Origin: Moraxella nasibovis
GTDB lineage: Bacteria > Pseudomonadota > Gammaproteobacteria > Pseudomonadales > Moraxellaceae
NCBI RefSeq assembly: GCF_029581575.1
Contig: NZ_CP089975.1
Location: 1,550,001-1,614,000, forward strand
Reading direction: 5' to 3'
DNA: 64,000 nt
A model generated the notes under the pieces. The model was not told the origin of the DNA, did not search any database, and worked only from the letters and a program-made list of their open reading frames with translations. Positions 33,357-41,860 of the stretch are shown here, in pieces (positions within the stretch are counted from its first letter, which is position 1; every line of letters starts with the position of its first letter). A program made the translations under genes and the position numbers.

Positions 33357-35633
33357 ATGCCGACCACGCTACTTCGCATCGCCCTACCAACGCCACTTTA
33401 TCGCTCTTTTGACTATCTTTGTCCAAGCGATTGCTTGGTGGATCATCAGTTGCCCCAAGTCGGCTGTCGGGTGCGTGTGCCTTTTGGTCGCCAAGAGCTG
33501 GTCGGCATCATCATCGCACACATTGCCAGTAGCGACAGCGATGTGCCATTTGACAAACTAAAACCAATTTACGAATGTCTTGATGACACCGCCATCATCA
33601 GCGATGAGTTGCTACATTTGGCAAATTGGCTGTCGGCTTATTATCATTACCCTTTGGGCGAGACGCTGTCGGTCATGCTCCCAAGCCCAATCAACCAAGG
33701 CAAACCCACTGCCAAAACTTGCACCTTTTGGCAACTCATTGACGGCATTGATGACATCACCGCTCAGCAAAAACTCCCCAAAAATGCCAAAAAACAATGG
33801 CAAACTTTCCACGCCCTAAAAGACAATCCACCAAGCCTAAGCGACGCTCAAATCAAAGAGCTTGGCATCAATAAAGCCCAATTAACCGCCCTGCAAGACA
33901 AAGGGCTTATTCACGCACGCACGGACGATGGACAATTAAAAAACCCAAAAAAACCCACCCTACAAAGCACGCCACTGACGCTCAATGACGAACAACAAAC
34001 AGTATTTTTGGGCATAAAAACCGCCATGGACGAGCGACAATATCGTGGCATTTTATTAAACGGCATCACAGGCTCTGGCAAGACCGAAGTGTATCTGCAC
34101 GCCATGTGGCACGCCCTAGCTTTGGGCAAGCAGGTGCTGGTCTTAGTGCCTGAAATTGGGCTAACCCCACAGACCAAAGCACGATTTAGCTCACGCTTTA
34201 ATGCCAATATTTGCGTTTTACACTCTGGCATGAACGATGGCGAGCGACTGCAAGGCTGGCAAGATTGTCGGTCAGGATTTGCCCAAATCATCATCGGCAC
34301 ACGCTCAAGCGTGCTGTATCCTTTTGATAATCTGGGCTTGATCATCATTGATGAATCCCATGATAGCTCTTATAAACAGCAAGACCATCTACGCTATCAC
34401 GCCTGCGATGTGGCTTTGTGGCGTGGCTATCAGGCAGGCATTCCTGTGTTGCTTGGCACGGCGACACCCAGCCTAGAACAGCTTAAGCTCGCCCAAGACG
34501 GCAAACTTAGCGAATACAAGCTCATCAAAAGAGCAGGCAATGCCAAAAGCGCCACCATGCAGCTCATTGACATCAAGCAAGGCACCAGAAGTGTCATACA
34601 AGCAAACGGACAAGAGCAAAACACCCTATTATGCAAATCTAGCATTTGGCACATTAAAAATCGTCTGGCAAATGGTGAGCAGGTGCTGATTTTTCTTAAT
34701 CGGCGTGGTTATGCCCCCATCTTGATGTGCGATGGCTGCGGCTGGCAGGCAGATTGTCCCAACTGCGATGCCCACCTGACACTGCACAAATACCCAACCA
34801 ATCAGCTCAAATGCCATCATTGCGGTTTTTGTACGCACACGCCGAGCACCTGCCCTGAATGCAACAGCCAAAACCTACTAGATTTGGGGCTTGGCACGAG
34901 CAAGCTGGGCGAGCAATTACACGCCATATTCGGCAATCCACAAACCACGCCACAAACCTACCCCATCTGGCAGATTGACAAAGACACCATGCGTAAAAAA
35001 GGGGCTTGGGAGGCGATGTATGATCGCATTTTGACAGGCGAGCCTGCCATTTTGGTTGGTACACAGATGATTGCCAAAGGACATCATTTTCCCAATGTTA
35101 CGCTTGTGGTTGTGGTTGATGCAGATTTGGGATTTTTATCGCCAGATTTTCGCTCGCCCGAACACACCGCACAGCGTATCATACAGGTCGCTGGGCGTGC
35201 TGGACGAGCCGACAAAACAGGCGATGTACTCATTCAAACTCGCCAACCTGACAACCCCCTACTCATCACGCTCATCAAGCACGGCTATTTGGCATTTGCT
35301 CAGATTTTGTTAAAAGAAAGACAACTACTCGGCTTACCACCCTTTACGCACGCCGCCCTAATCCGTGCCGAAAGCCCACACCAAGAACGCACTCGCACCG
35401 CCATCAGCGACATCACCAAACGACTGCCAAATTTGCCAAATCTTGCCAAAAGTGGCATGATTGACGCACCCATGAACAAAAAAAACAACCGCTATCACTC
35501 GCAGTTGCTTTTACTTGCCAAAGATAGAAAAACCTTACACACTGTGCTGTCAGAGCATTGGCAAGACATGCTCGCCCTGCCAAGCACCAAAGGTATTAAG
35601 CTGTCATTGGACATTGATCCGATGGGCTGGTGA
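33357..35633 (+). CDS. priA: primosomal protein N' (PriA helicase)
   Basis: The 758-aa helicase restarts stalled forks by loading DnaB. An N-terminal DNA-binding domain (LLRIALPTPLYRSFDYLCP) is followed by the helicase core with Walker A GITGSGKTEVY. The Walker B box reads DESHDSSYKQ where the family norm is DEEH. The two zinc sites are complete (CDGCGWQADCPNC; CHHCGFCTHTPSTCPEC), and the second helicase lobe carries GTQMIAKGHHFPNVTLV and QVAGRAGRAD. The start at 33357 removes an N-terminal extension that lies in the ridA-priA hairpin. Its stop codon (35631-35633) directly abuts the stop of the opposing TraX-like gene at 35634. Confidence 0.95.
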   Translation: MPTTLLRIALPTPLYRSFDYLCPSDCLVDHQLPQVGCRVRVPFGRQELVGIIIAHIASSDSDVPFDKLKPIYECLDDTAIISDELLHLANWLSAYYHYPLGETLSVMLPSPINQGKPTAKTCTFWQLIDGIDDITAQQKLPKNAKKQWQTFHALKDNPPSLSDAQIKELGINKAQLTALQDKGLIHARTDDGQLKNPKKPTLQSTPLTLNDEQQTVFLGIKTAMDERQYRGILLNGITGSGKTEVYLHAMWHALALGKQVLVLVPEIGLTPQTKARFSSRFNANICVLHSGMNDGERLQGWQDCRSGFAQIIIGTRSSVLYPFDNLGLIIIDESHDSSYKQQDHLRYHACDVALWRGYQAGIPVLLGTATPSLEQLKLAQDGKLSEYKLIKRAGNAKSATMQLIDIKQGTRSVIQANGQEQNTLLCKSSIWHIKNRLANGEQVLIFLNRRGYAPILMCDGCGWQADCPNCDAHLTLHKYPTNQLKCHHCGFCTHTPSTCPECNSQNLLDLGLGTSKLGEQLHAIFGNPQTTPQTYPIWQIDKDTMRKKGAWEAMYDRILTGEPAILVGTQMIAKGHHFPNVTLVVVVDADLGFLSPDFRSPEHTAQRIIQVAGRAGRADKTGDVLIQTRQPDNPLLITLIKHGYLAFAQILLKERQLLGLPPFTHAALIRAESPHQERTRTAISDITKRLPNLPNLAKSGMIDAPMNKKNNRYHSQLLLLAKDRKTLHTVLSEHWQDMLALPSTKGIKLSLDIDPMGW

Positions 35634-36398
35634 TCACATCTGCCACAGCCAAGCCAAGACAGCAATGATCATCAAATGCGCAGGATAAAACCAATAAAAC
35701 ACATAGCGCCCACCAAAAGACGAGCCTTTTTTACCATTAAAATAATAAATCAAAGGCACGGTCAAAAGCACGCCAAAGTGCATAAAGCCAAGCCCCACTG
35801 TCGCTTGAAAGCCATAAGTCAGCACATAAAACACAGGGCAGCCAAGCACATACGCCATCAATAGCGCTGTTGTATGGCGATAAAAATGCGCAAACAAGAG
35901 CGCCATCACAACAAGCGCAAAGCCATAGTCGGACATCTGAGCCACAGGATACAGTGCCATGATGCCAAAAAACTTGGCAAATCCATCCCAGCGACTGTGA
36001 TAAATCATCAGCCCAATCAGTGCCACCAAGAGCGTAAATAGCACATTACCATGCCACAGCCCATCAAAGGACGCACCTGCCAACACCTGCTCGATGGAAT
36101 GACCAAACAGCCAATAAGGCACTTGCGAGATGAGCGCAAAAAACAACAACCTACCAGCATAAGCCCTGACATCACTGCTGTAATAAAAGCCTACCACCAA
36201 AAAATAAGCCATGAGCGGTGCCACCAGCCGCCCGATGAAATGCAGTGATTCTGCCAAATAAGTACCATCGTCCAAAAAAGCCCACGCCACATGATCAGCC
36301 GTCATGGCAAGCATGGCGATACATTTGATGTCAAAAGCATTTAAGCCTTTGGTGACGGGGTTTGTGACAAGACTGTCTGGTGAATTTTTTGGTATCAT
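35634..36398 (-). CDS. TraX-family membrane acyltransferase-like protein
   Basis: The 254-aa product has about eight hydrophobic helices and the TraX signatures LNAFDIKCIAMLAMTADHVAW and IGRLVAPLMAYFLVVGFYYS, plus a C-terminal YVFYWFYPAHLMIIAV. TraX of the F plasmid N-acetylates pilin; chromosomal homologues are common and mostly uncharacterised. The start at 36398 is chosen because its ATGA overlaps the stop of the upstream gene (36395-36397), giving translational coupling; the ATG at 36449 would overlap by 55 bases. The upstream partner has a pilin-like C-terminal domain, which fits an acylation role (inference). Confidence 0.82.
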   Translation of the reverse strand: MIPKNSPDSLVTNPVTKGLNAFDIKCIAMLAMTADHVAWAFLDDGTYLAESLHFIGRLVAPLMAYFLVVGFYYSSDVRAYAGRLLFFALISQVPYWLFGHSIEQVLAGASFDGLWHGNVLFTLLVALIGLMIYHSRWDGFAKFFGIMALYPVAQMSDYGFALVVMALLFAHFYRHTTALLMAYVLGCPVFYVLTYGFQATVGLGFMHFGVLLTVPLIYYFNGKKGSSFGGRYVFYWFYPAHLMIIAVLAWLWQM

Positions 36399-37333
36399 AC
36401 GCAGCGTTTTGGGTGGCGTTTTTTGTTGAGTGAAGTCTGGCAGCGCCACACGCTTTGCCCTGTCTCATTAAGCGTATGATAAATGATGAGCGTCTCGCCA
36501 TTTAAATAGCGCACAGGGTAGCTTGCCCCAGAGACCGTCGCCACCACCGCACAGTCGGTATCGATGCCCGCCAACCGATCGACCACCACCATAGACACCC
36601 GCTGATCATCGGTGCTGACAGGCAGCGTCGTTGGGCAGGTTTTCGTGCTTTGGTAGATGTTTTGTATGCGTTTTTGCACGGCATTGGCAGAACGATGACT
36701 TTCAAAAATCACAGCTTGCTCTTGTTTTGTGGCGATGATTGGGACAAATTGCCCCACGATAATCGCCAAAAACACCCCAAAAATGGCAAAAGCCACCGAC
36801 ATACCAACAAGGCTTGTACCGCCTTCTTTTTTCAGATGGCGTTTTTGTTCGTCTTTTTGGGCAGGATAAAAATCCAGCGCATCAGCGATTTCACGGCGTG
36901 CCATGCGGTAATAATAAGCGTCCGCCCAGCGTGCGACCATGCTTGCCCAAAACAGCCAAACCAAGCCACCGACCACCACTCTTGCCATGATTTGATAGTT
37001 TTCTGGCAAAAAGCCAATCACCATAAATTCCAGCACCGCCAAAGCAATGGCGATATTGACCTTGATGAACGACCAACCAGCCACACAATACACAACGCAA
37101 TCCAAATAGCGTTTGCGATAAAGTAGCCAGCCAAAGGTGCAAAAAAATGCCGCCCAGTGCCAGCGTGCGTGCAGTTTGCCTGCTTGATCAAATTCGTTAA
37201 AGCGTTTGAGATAATAAGACTGAGAACGCAGACCGATGAACCATTGGTCCAGTTTGGTGCGTTCGTCATTGCTAAGATTGGCACGATAAAATGGCGGCGG
37301 CGTGGTATCTTCTAAAAAAGGCAGGCGAAACAT
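36395..37333 (-). CDS. DUF2628-type membrane protein with pilin-like C-terminal domain
   Basis: The 312-aa protein has two parts. Residues ~55-145 carry hydrophobic segments with the W-x-x-F-F-x-x-x-W-x-L-x-R-K-x-Y pattern of DUF2628 proteins (WAAFFCTFGWLLYRKRY). After a charged linker a single long helix (about 174-202) leads into an exported domain of ~110 residues with NAVQKRIQNIY, CPTTLP and the ending VWRCQTSLNKKRHPKRCV. A final W-x-C ... P-x-x-C loop is how type IV pilin globular domains end, with Cys299-Cys311 placed as their disulfide. It is translationally coupled to the TraX-like gene. No prepilin peptidase site was found, so it is not a normal pilin. Confidence 0.7.
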   Translation of the reverse strand: MFRLPFLEDTTPPPFYRANLSNDERTKLDQWFIGLRSQSYYLKRFNEFDQAGKLHARWHWAAFFCTFGWLLYRKRYLDCVVYCVAGWSFIKVNIAIALAVLEFMVIGFLPENYQIMARVVVGGLVWLFWASMVARWADAYYYRMARREIADALDFYPAQKDEQKRHLKKEGGTSLVGMSVAFAIFGVFLAIIVGQFVPIIATKQEQAVIFESHRSANAVQKRIQNIYQSTKTCPTTLPVSTDDQRVSMVVVDRLAGIDTDCAVVATVSGASYPVRYLNGETLIIYHTLNETGQSVWRCQTSLNKKRHPKRCV

Positions 37334-37426
37334 AGGCGAATTGTTAAAATGATTTGCGGTTATGGGTGGCTTGGCTTATAATGGCGTTTTTTGCATTTTA
37401 CGCTTTTTTATAAGACAAATAAAGTC

Positions 37427-38263
37427 ATGAATCAACCAAATCAACAATTTTTAGCCCCTGTGGGTGGCGACCGCCAGACTCCAGACACCGACCGTGAAGT
37501 CATCAGCGAACAAATCGCTCGCTTAGCCCAGACGCCTGAGCAATTTCGCAAAATTGACACTTTCATGAAACGCCGTACGCACATGAGTCAGGCAAGCGAG
37601 CTGGCTTTGACCGACAGCACTTATGCACCGTACATCATCAATCATGGCTTTGAGCTGGGCAAATTGGGCGATGTCAGCGGCATTCGTGATTTGCGTGCGT
37701 ATTTTGCCAATACACCCAATGGTGCGGACGCCCCTTTGACGCTGGAGATTGGCTTTGGTATGGGCGACAGCTTGATTGAGATGGCGCAAAACTCGCCAGA
37801 GCGTAATTTTGTGGGTATTGAAGTGCATGAACCTGGTATTGGACGGACGGCTTTTACTTGTCATGAGCTGGGTCTTAGCAACCTAAAAGTACTTAGTGGC
37901 GATGCGATTGCACTGTTGAGCAATCTGCCTGACAATCATCTGGATACGGTGCAGCTGTATTTTCCTGACCCTTGGCAGAAAAAACGCCATTACAAACGCC
38001 GTTTTGTTACCACACATCGCATGGAAATCGTGGCACGCACGCTCAAAGTTGGCGGTGTGTTTCATGCGGCAACCGACTGGGAGCATTATGCTTTGTGGAT
38101 GCTAGAAGTGTTAGAGAACATGCCTGTTTTTGACAACATGGCAGGTAAGGGTAATTTTACACCCCGTCCAGCGTTTCGCCCGCAGACGAAGTTTGAAAAG
38201 CGTGGCTTTGACTATGGGCGCAAGTCTTGGGATTTGATGTATCAAAAGACTAAAACAGCCTAA
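37427..38263 (+). CDS. trmB: tRNA (guanine-N7-)-methyltransferase
   Basis: The 278-aa enzyme methylates G46 of tRNAs. The SAM-binding motif is [17 protein letters not shown], the tRNA/substrate motif is [16 protein letters not shown], and [16 protein letters not shown] is also conserved. It carries about 60 extra residues before the core ([16 protein letters not shown]), a longer N-terminus than E. coli TrmB. The start at 37427 was chosen over 37391 because the upstream codons are T-rich spacer. A terminator follows. Confidence 0.95.
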   Translation: MNQPNQQFLAPVGGDRQTPDTDREVISEQIARLAQTPEQFRKIDTFMKRRTHMSQASELALTDSTYAPYIINHGFELGKLGDVSGIRDLRAYFANTPNGADAPLTLEIGFGMGDSLIEMAQNSPERNFVGIEVHEPGIGRTAFTCHELGLSNLKVLSGDAIALLSNLPDNHLDTVQLYFPDPWQKKRHYKRRFVTTHRMEIVARTLKVGGVFHAATDWEHYALWMLEVLENMPVFDNMAGKGNFTPRPAFRPQTKFEKRGFDYGRKSWDLMYQKTKTA

Positions 38264-38306
38264 AACACCTTTGTGATAAACTTTGTGACAAACTTTGCGT
38301 TAAACA

Positions 38307-38331
38307 ATGGCGGGCAAGACCCGTCATTTTT
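38307..38331 (+). terminator. terminator of trmB
   Basis: ATGGCGGG-CAAGA-CCCGTCAT with one G-T pair, followed by TTTTTATT. Confidence 0.8.
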
Positions 38332-38969
38332 ATTGGTAAATGCCAATCAGAGTAACAGCTCATCAGGCGGTCGAGTGGGTAGTGATAAGCACGACATCCC
38401 TACTCATTTTTAAAACGAGCGACTGACAGACGATGGTTTCACAAAATTTACACCTCTGTTATCGTTGTGAAACACGATACATCAAGTCATGGCATCGCTC
38501 ATCAAAGCAGGCACAGCTTTTAACCCGCCCTCATCAGATTTTTGCCATGTTATACAAAAAACCACCGCCAGCCCTTATGGCATCTAGGCTTGAATTGATG
38601 TTAATTTTTTATCCACAAAATCTGTGGATAACTTTGTGGAAAAGACGGCATTTATCTGCCAAAAGCCAGACATATCAATGCCTATGCCGTACTTGGATAA
38701 CTCACAGGACATTGTAGATAAAATTAAAAATATAAATAAAATCAATAACTTATAAAAATTTAAAATTAAATATTGACAAATCTACTTTTATAAAATATCC
38801 ACCCAAAAAATCATGCAATGTTCCACAAAACCGCTCATTTTTTGCTGTGAAACCTGTGGATAAGTTTTATTCGCTATGGATTTTTACCAAAAAAGACCGT
38901 CGTCTTTATCTAAATTTTACCCCTTCATGCTCATCAAAAATACAATACAAAATACCTTAAATAAATACC
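38332..38969. other. gene-free AT-rich stretch with DnaA boxes upstream of recA
   Basis: No supported gene lies here; a 94-codon frame at 38433-38717 has no recognisable domain and overlaps the DnaA boxes. Three perfect consensus boxes TTATCCACA occur: 38609-38617 (plus), 38623-38631 (minus) and 38855-38863 (minus). Between them, 38710-38800 is nearly pure A/T (AAATATAAATAAAATC and similar). Imperfect boxes add to the cluster. This is the make-up of a DnaA-binding origin-like or titration site. The dnaA/dnaN genes are not in the window and the strands of neighbouring genes do not flip here. Confidence 0.6.
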
Positions 38970-39000
38970 TTGAATCAAGACGCACAAATTATGCTATAAT
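38970..39000 (+). promoter_or_regulatory. candidate recA promoter
   Basis: TTGAAT (38970-38975), a 19-base spacer and a perfect TATAAT (38995-39000), about 33 bp before the recA ATG. The spacer is two bases longer than ideal. No LexA-type CTG-N10-CAG operator was recognised; Moraxellaceae lack the classical LexA circuit. Confidence 0.6.
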
Positions 39001-39033
39001 GTCAAAAATCAATCATCTAATTTAGGTAATCGT

Positions 39034-40146
39034 ATGAGTAAAGCAAAGGATACGACCGCAAGCGTCGAAGAAAACAAAGAAAAAGCCCTCAAAGCGGCAC
39101 TCGCCCAAATTGAAAAAAACTTCGGCAAAAACACCATCATGTATCTGGGCGATGAGTCTGCCAAGATTGATGTGGATGTGGTCTCAACAGGCTCTTTGAC
39201 ATTAGACATCGCCCTTGGAATTGGCGGTCTGCCAAAGGGTCGTATCATTGAGATTTTCGGTCCGGAAAGCTCTGGTAAGACCACTTTGACACTCCAAACC
39301 ATCGCTGAATGCCAAAAGCAAGGTGGTACTTGTGCATTCATCGACGCTGAACACGCCTTAGATCCCATTTATGCCAAAAAACTTGGTGTAGACATTGACA
39401 AGCTGATGGTGTCTCAGCCTGACAACGGTGAGCAAGCCCTTGAAATCGCTGACATGCTCGTGCGCTCTGGTGCGGTGGATCTGATCGTGGTGGACTCGGT
39501 AGCAGCACTGACCCCAAAAGCTGAGATCGAAGGCGAGATGGGCGACAGCCACATGGGTCTACAAGCACGCTTGATGAGCCAAGCCTTGCGTAAAATCACA
39601 GGCAACGCCAAACGCTCAAACTGCATGGTGATTTTCATCAACCAAATCCGTATGAAAATCGGCGTGATGTTCGGCAGTCCTGAGACCACCACTGGCGGTA
39701 ATGCCCTAAAATTCTATGCCTCGGTCCGCCTAGACATTCGCCGTGCCGGTCAAATCAAAGAAGGCGAAGAGATCATCGGTAACGAAACCAAAGTCAAAGT
39801 CATCAAAAACAAGATGGCGCCACCGTTCCGTGAAGCTCTATTCCAAATCATGTATGGCGAAGGCATCAACCATTTGGGCGAAATCGTGGATTTGGGTGTG
39901 GACATCGGTGCCATCGGCAAATCTGGTGCGTGGTACAGCTACGGCGATGGCAAAATCGGTCAGGGCAAAGCCAACACCGTCAAATACCTTGCAGAAAATC
40001 CAGAAATCGCCCAAGAGATTGAAGCGAAAATCCGTGCCGAGAAAATGGGCAAGCCGTCATCAGCACCTGCTGGCGATGAAGCTCGCTTTGACGATGGCGA
40101 ACCGCCTGAATTTGTAGAAGGCATGGAAGATGAAAATCTGTTCTAA
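39034..40146 (+). CDS. recA: recombinase A
   Basis: The 370-aa RecA has the Walker A motif GPESSGKTT, the MAW and oligomerisation segments ([30 protein letters not shown]), the [18 protein letters not shown] Walker B region, and loops L1/L2 ([38 protein letters not shown]). The length is about 20 residues above E. coli RecA owing to a longer acidic C-terminal tail ([18 protein letters not shown]). It is followed after 15 bases by recX on the same strand, the conserved recA-recX arrangement. Confidence 0.98.
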   Translation: MSKAKDTTASVEENKEKALKAALAQIEKNFGKNTIMYLGDESAKIDVDVVSTGSLTLDIALGIGGLPKGRIIEIFGPESSGKTTLTLQTIAECQKQGGTCAFIDAEHALDPIYAKKLGVDIDKLMVSQPDNGEQALEIADMLVRSGAVDLIVVDSVAALTPKAEIEGEMGDSHMGLQARLMSQALRKITGNAKRSNCMVIFINQIRMKIGVMFGSPETTTGGNALKFYASVRLDIRRAGQIKEGEEIIGNETKVKVIKNKMAPPFREALFQIMYGEGINHLGEIVDLGVDIGAIGKSGAWYSYGDGKIGQGKANTVKYLAENPEIAQEIEAKIRAEKMGKPSSAPAGDEARFDDGEPPEFVEGMEDENLF

Positions 40147-40161
40147 TTCAGACAAATTGCC

Positions 40162-41007
40162 ATGACTCACATCAAAACTTTGGCAGAAATCTTGGCGGAC
40201 ATGGGTGAGCCTGTGTCCGCTGATTCATCTTGGTCAAACTCACCATCAAATCAGCCAACACAAAGCCAAACCAACCAACCAAACCAAACCCAAAAAACAC
40301 CAAAAAGCCAAAAAAATCAGCAATCTGACAAAAAACACCTACCCAAAAAAGGCACCCAAACCAAGCCTAAGCCATCAAGCATTGGCACACTACTTGGAAC
40401 ATCAACGCACATTTTGGACGAGCGAACGGCTGTCGCCCTACAAAATGTCGCCATTGAACCCATTTACCAAAATGACAAAGCCATCAATTATATGCGCTGG
40501 CTGGCGTTTTATTATTTGTCCAATCGTGAATTATCACAAAAACAGCTCCGCCAAAAACTACTGGACAAAGAATGCGACCCACAGATGGTTGATGAGCTAA
40601 TCACAGAATTTGCCCAAAAAAACTACCAATCCGATGAACGCTGTGCTTTCATGCTGATTCGTGAAGGGGTGCGGCGTGGGCGTGGCAAGCACCACATCGC
40701 CCAAAGCCTAAAAACCGCCGGCATTAACCTGCCATATTCCCTAGACGAGCTGATACAGATGGCGGACATCACAAGCCTAAGTGACGGCACGATTTTGGCA
40801 GACGATGATGACAAGCCAGAACACATCAACTGGCTAAAACTTGCCGTAGAAGCTCGCTGTAAAAAATACGGCAACCATCTACCCACCGACCAAAAACAAA
40901 AGGCTCGTCAGTTGCGATTTTTGCAGTATCGGGGGTTTGAGATGAGCGTGTGCTTTGATGCGCTCAAATACACACTGGACGACATGGACGAGCTGGATTT
41001 TGTTTGA
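40162..41007 (+). CDS. recX: regulatory protein RecX with long low-complexity N-terminus
   Basis: RecX binds RecA filaments and limits recombination. The C-terminal ~165 residues carry the tandem three-helix RecX repeats (YYLSNRELSQKQLRQKLLDK; ISLxDG-type middle replaced by DITSLSDGTI; KKYGNHLPTDQKQKARQLRF; LQYRGFEMSVCFDALKY). The protein is 281 aa, well above the usual ~150-200. The extra N-terminus is rich in N, Q, P, K and S (NQPTQSQTNQPNQTQKTP) and encoded by CCAAACC/CCAACC-rich DNA. A DDDDK insertion sits in the middle. It directly follows recA and is probably co-transcribed. Confidence 0.88.
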   Translation: MTHIKTLAEILADMGEPVSADSSWSNSPSNQPTQSQTNQPNQTQKTPKSQKNQQSDKKHLPKKGTQTKPKPSSIGTLLGTSTHILDERTAVALQNVAIEPIYQNDKAINYMRWLAFYYLSNRELSQKQLRQKLLDKECDPQMVDELITEFAQKNYQSDERCAFMLIREGVRRGRGKHHIAQSLKTAGINLPYSLDELIQMADITSLSDGTILADDDDKPEHINWLKLAVEARCKKYGNHLPTDQKQKARQLRFLQYRGFEMSVCFDALKYTLDDMDELDFV

Positions 41008-41067
41008 TGATTGGACTTAGGTTTATGCCTACCGAATGGCAAAATTACCACAAAATTTTGTGATGTC

Positions 41068-41155
41068 GTAGGTTGGACTCTGCTTGCAAAACCCAACAAA
41101 TTCAATGAGTTACGCCATAAATGCTGGGTTACGCTGTCGCTAAATTAGCCTACCG
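41068..41155. repeat. dispersed repeat, copy B
   Basis: An 88-bp element from GTAGGTTGG to TTAGCCTACC. It aligns end to end with copy A at 993-1092, and its 3' half is the reverse complement of the first half of copy D. It stands 27 bases from the 3' end of the SUKH immunity gene. Confidence 0.78.
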
Positions 41156-41182
41156 CGCTACCGTTGCTTTATGTTTGCAACA

Positions 41183-41683
41183 TCATATCTGAGGATTTGC
41201 TTTCAACTCCTGAATTCTTGCATATATATCTGGATGCTCTTGTTTTAAGTTTTTCATATAGTCATCTTCACCAATCAAAGATGCGATAAATTTATCAAAA
41301 GATTGATTAATTAAAGTTGTCTTACCAGTCTCATGGTCTACAAAATAAACACAACCATATTGTTCTGTTTGTTTTAAATCAATAAAGAAATGATTACCAA
41401 AACTGTCATCAGCAAAAAACAGTTCTCTATTTTTTACATCTATAGAACAATATTCAATATTGTGTAATCCATACATATGGTGAAGCGAGGTTTCGCCATC
41501 ATTATCATTTAAAGGACATATGTTATTAATAGGTTTCGCCCCATTAAAATTAAGAAGATATTCTTTATAGTCTTCTGGTATTTTTATGGCAAATTTTCTT
41601 TCAAAACTCTCAATTTGACCCATATCACATGAACCAAAAGGATTGGGCTTATGAAACATTGTTGAATCAAAAAAACTCTTCAA
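41183..41683 (-). CDS. orphan SUKH (SMI1/KNR4) family immunity protein
   Basis: The 166-aa protein shows the SUKH domain: a first helix IESFERKFAIKIPEDYKEYLL followed by NFNGAKP, and the central strand motif FADDSFGNHFFIDL. Many SUKH proteins neutralise nuclease or deaminase toxins of contact-dependent, T6 or Rhs systems. No toxin gene adjoins it, so it is an orphan. The gene is AT-rich compared with recX and rnm on either side and is bracketed by two copies of the dispersed repeat, pointing to acquisition as a cassette. The start at 41683 has no strong ribosome binding site. Confidence 0.82.
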   Translation of the reverse strand: MKSFFDSTMFHKPNPFGSCDMGQIESFERKFAIKIPEDYKEYLLNFNGAKPINNICPLNDNDGETSLHHMYGLHNIEYCSIDVKNRELFFADDSFGNHFFIDLKQTEQYGCVYFVDHETGKTTLINQSFDKFIASLIGEDDYMKNLKQEHPDIYARIQELKANPQI

Positions 41684-41771
41684 CTGTCAGCTCTCCAAAT
41701 TTGATTATTTAAATTGAACATTTCCCTTTACCCCCAATCTCTTTTGAAAATCCAAATAGCATTGGTAGCCC

Positions 41772-41860
41772 GTAGGCTGAGCCATTCTTGCGAAAATCCA
41801 ACGAAATTAATAACTTACACCAAAAATCTTGGGTTTTACATTCGTTCAACCAAGCCTACC
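41772..41860. repeat. dispersed repeat, copy C, at the 3' end of rnm
   Basis: An 89-bp element from GTAGGCTGAG to AAGCCTACC. Its right end (CTTGGGTTTTACATTCGTTC) is the reverse complement of the second half of copy D. The last codons and the stop of rnm lie within it, so the element has replaced or modified the gene end. Confidence 0.75.

Noticed and set aside
36395-37333. Calling the DUF2628 protein a true type IV pilin
   Set aside because: There is no prepilin leader or G-F-T-L-I-E-like site; only the C-terminal domain resembles pilin heads.
38433-38717. 94-codon plus-strand frame between trmB and recA
   Set aside because: No recognisable domain, no ribosome binding site, and it runs over the DnaA boxes; composition is that of a spacer.
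38609-38863. Calling the DnaA-box cluster oriC outright
   Set aside because: dnaA, dnaN, gyrB and rpmH are not nearby and gene direction does not flip; whole-genome skew is needed.
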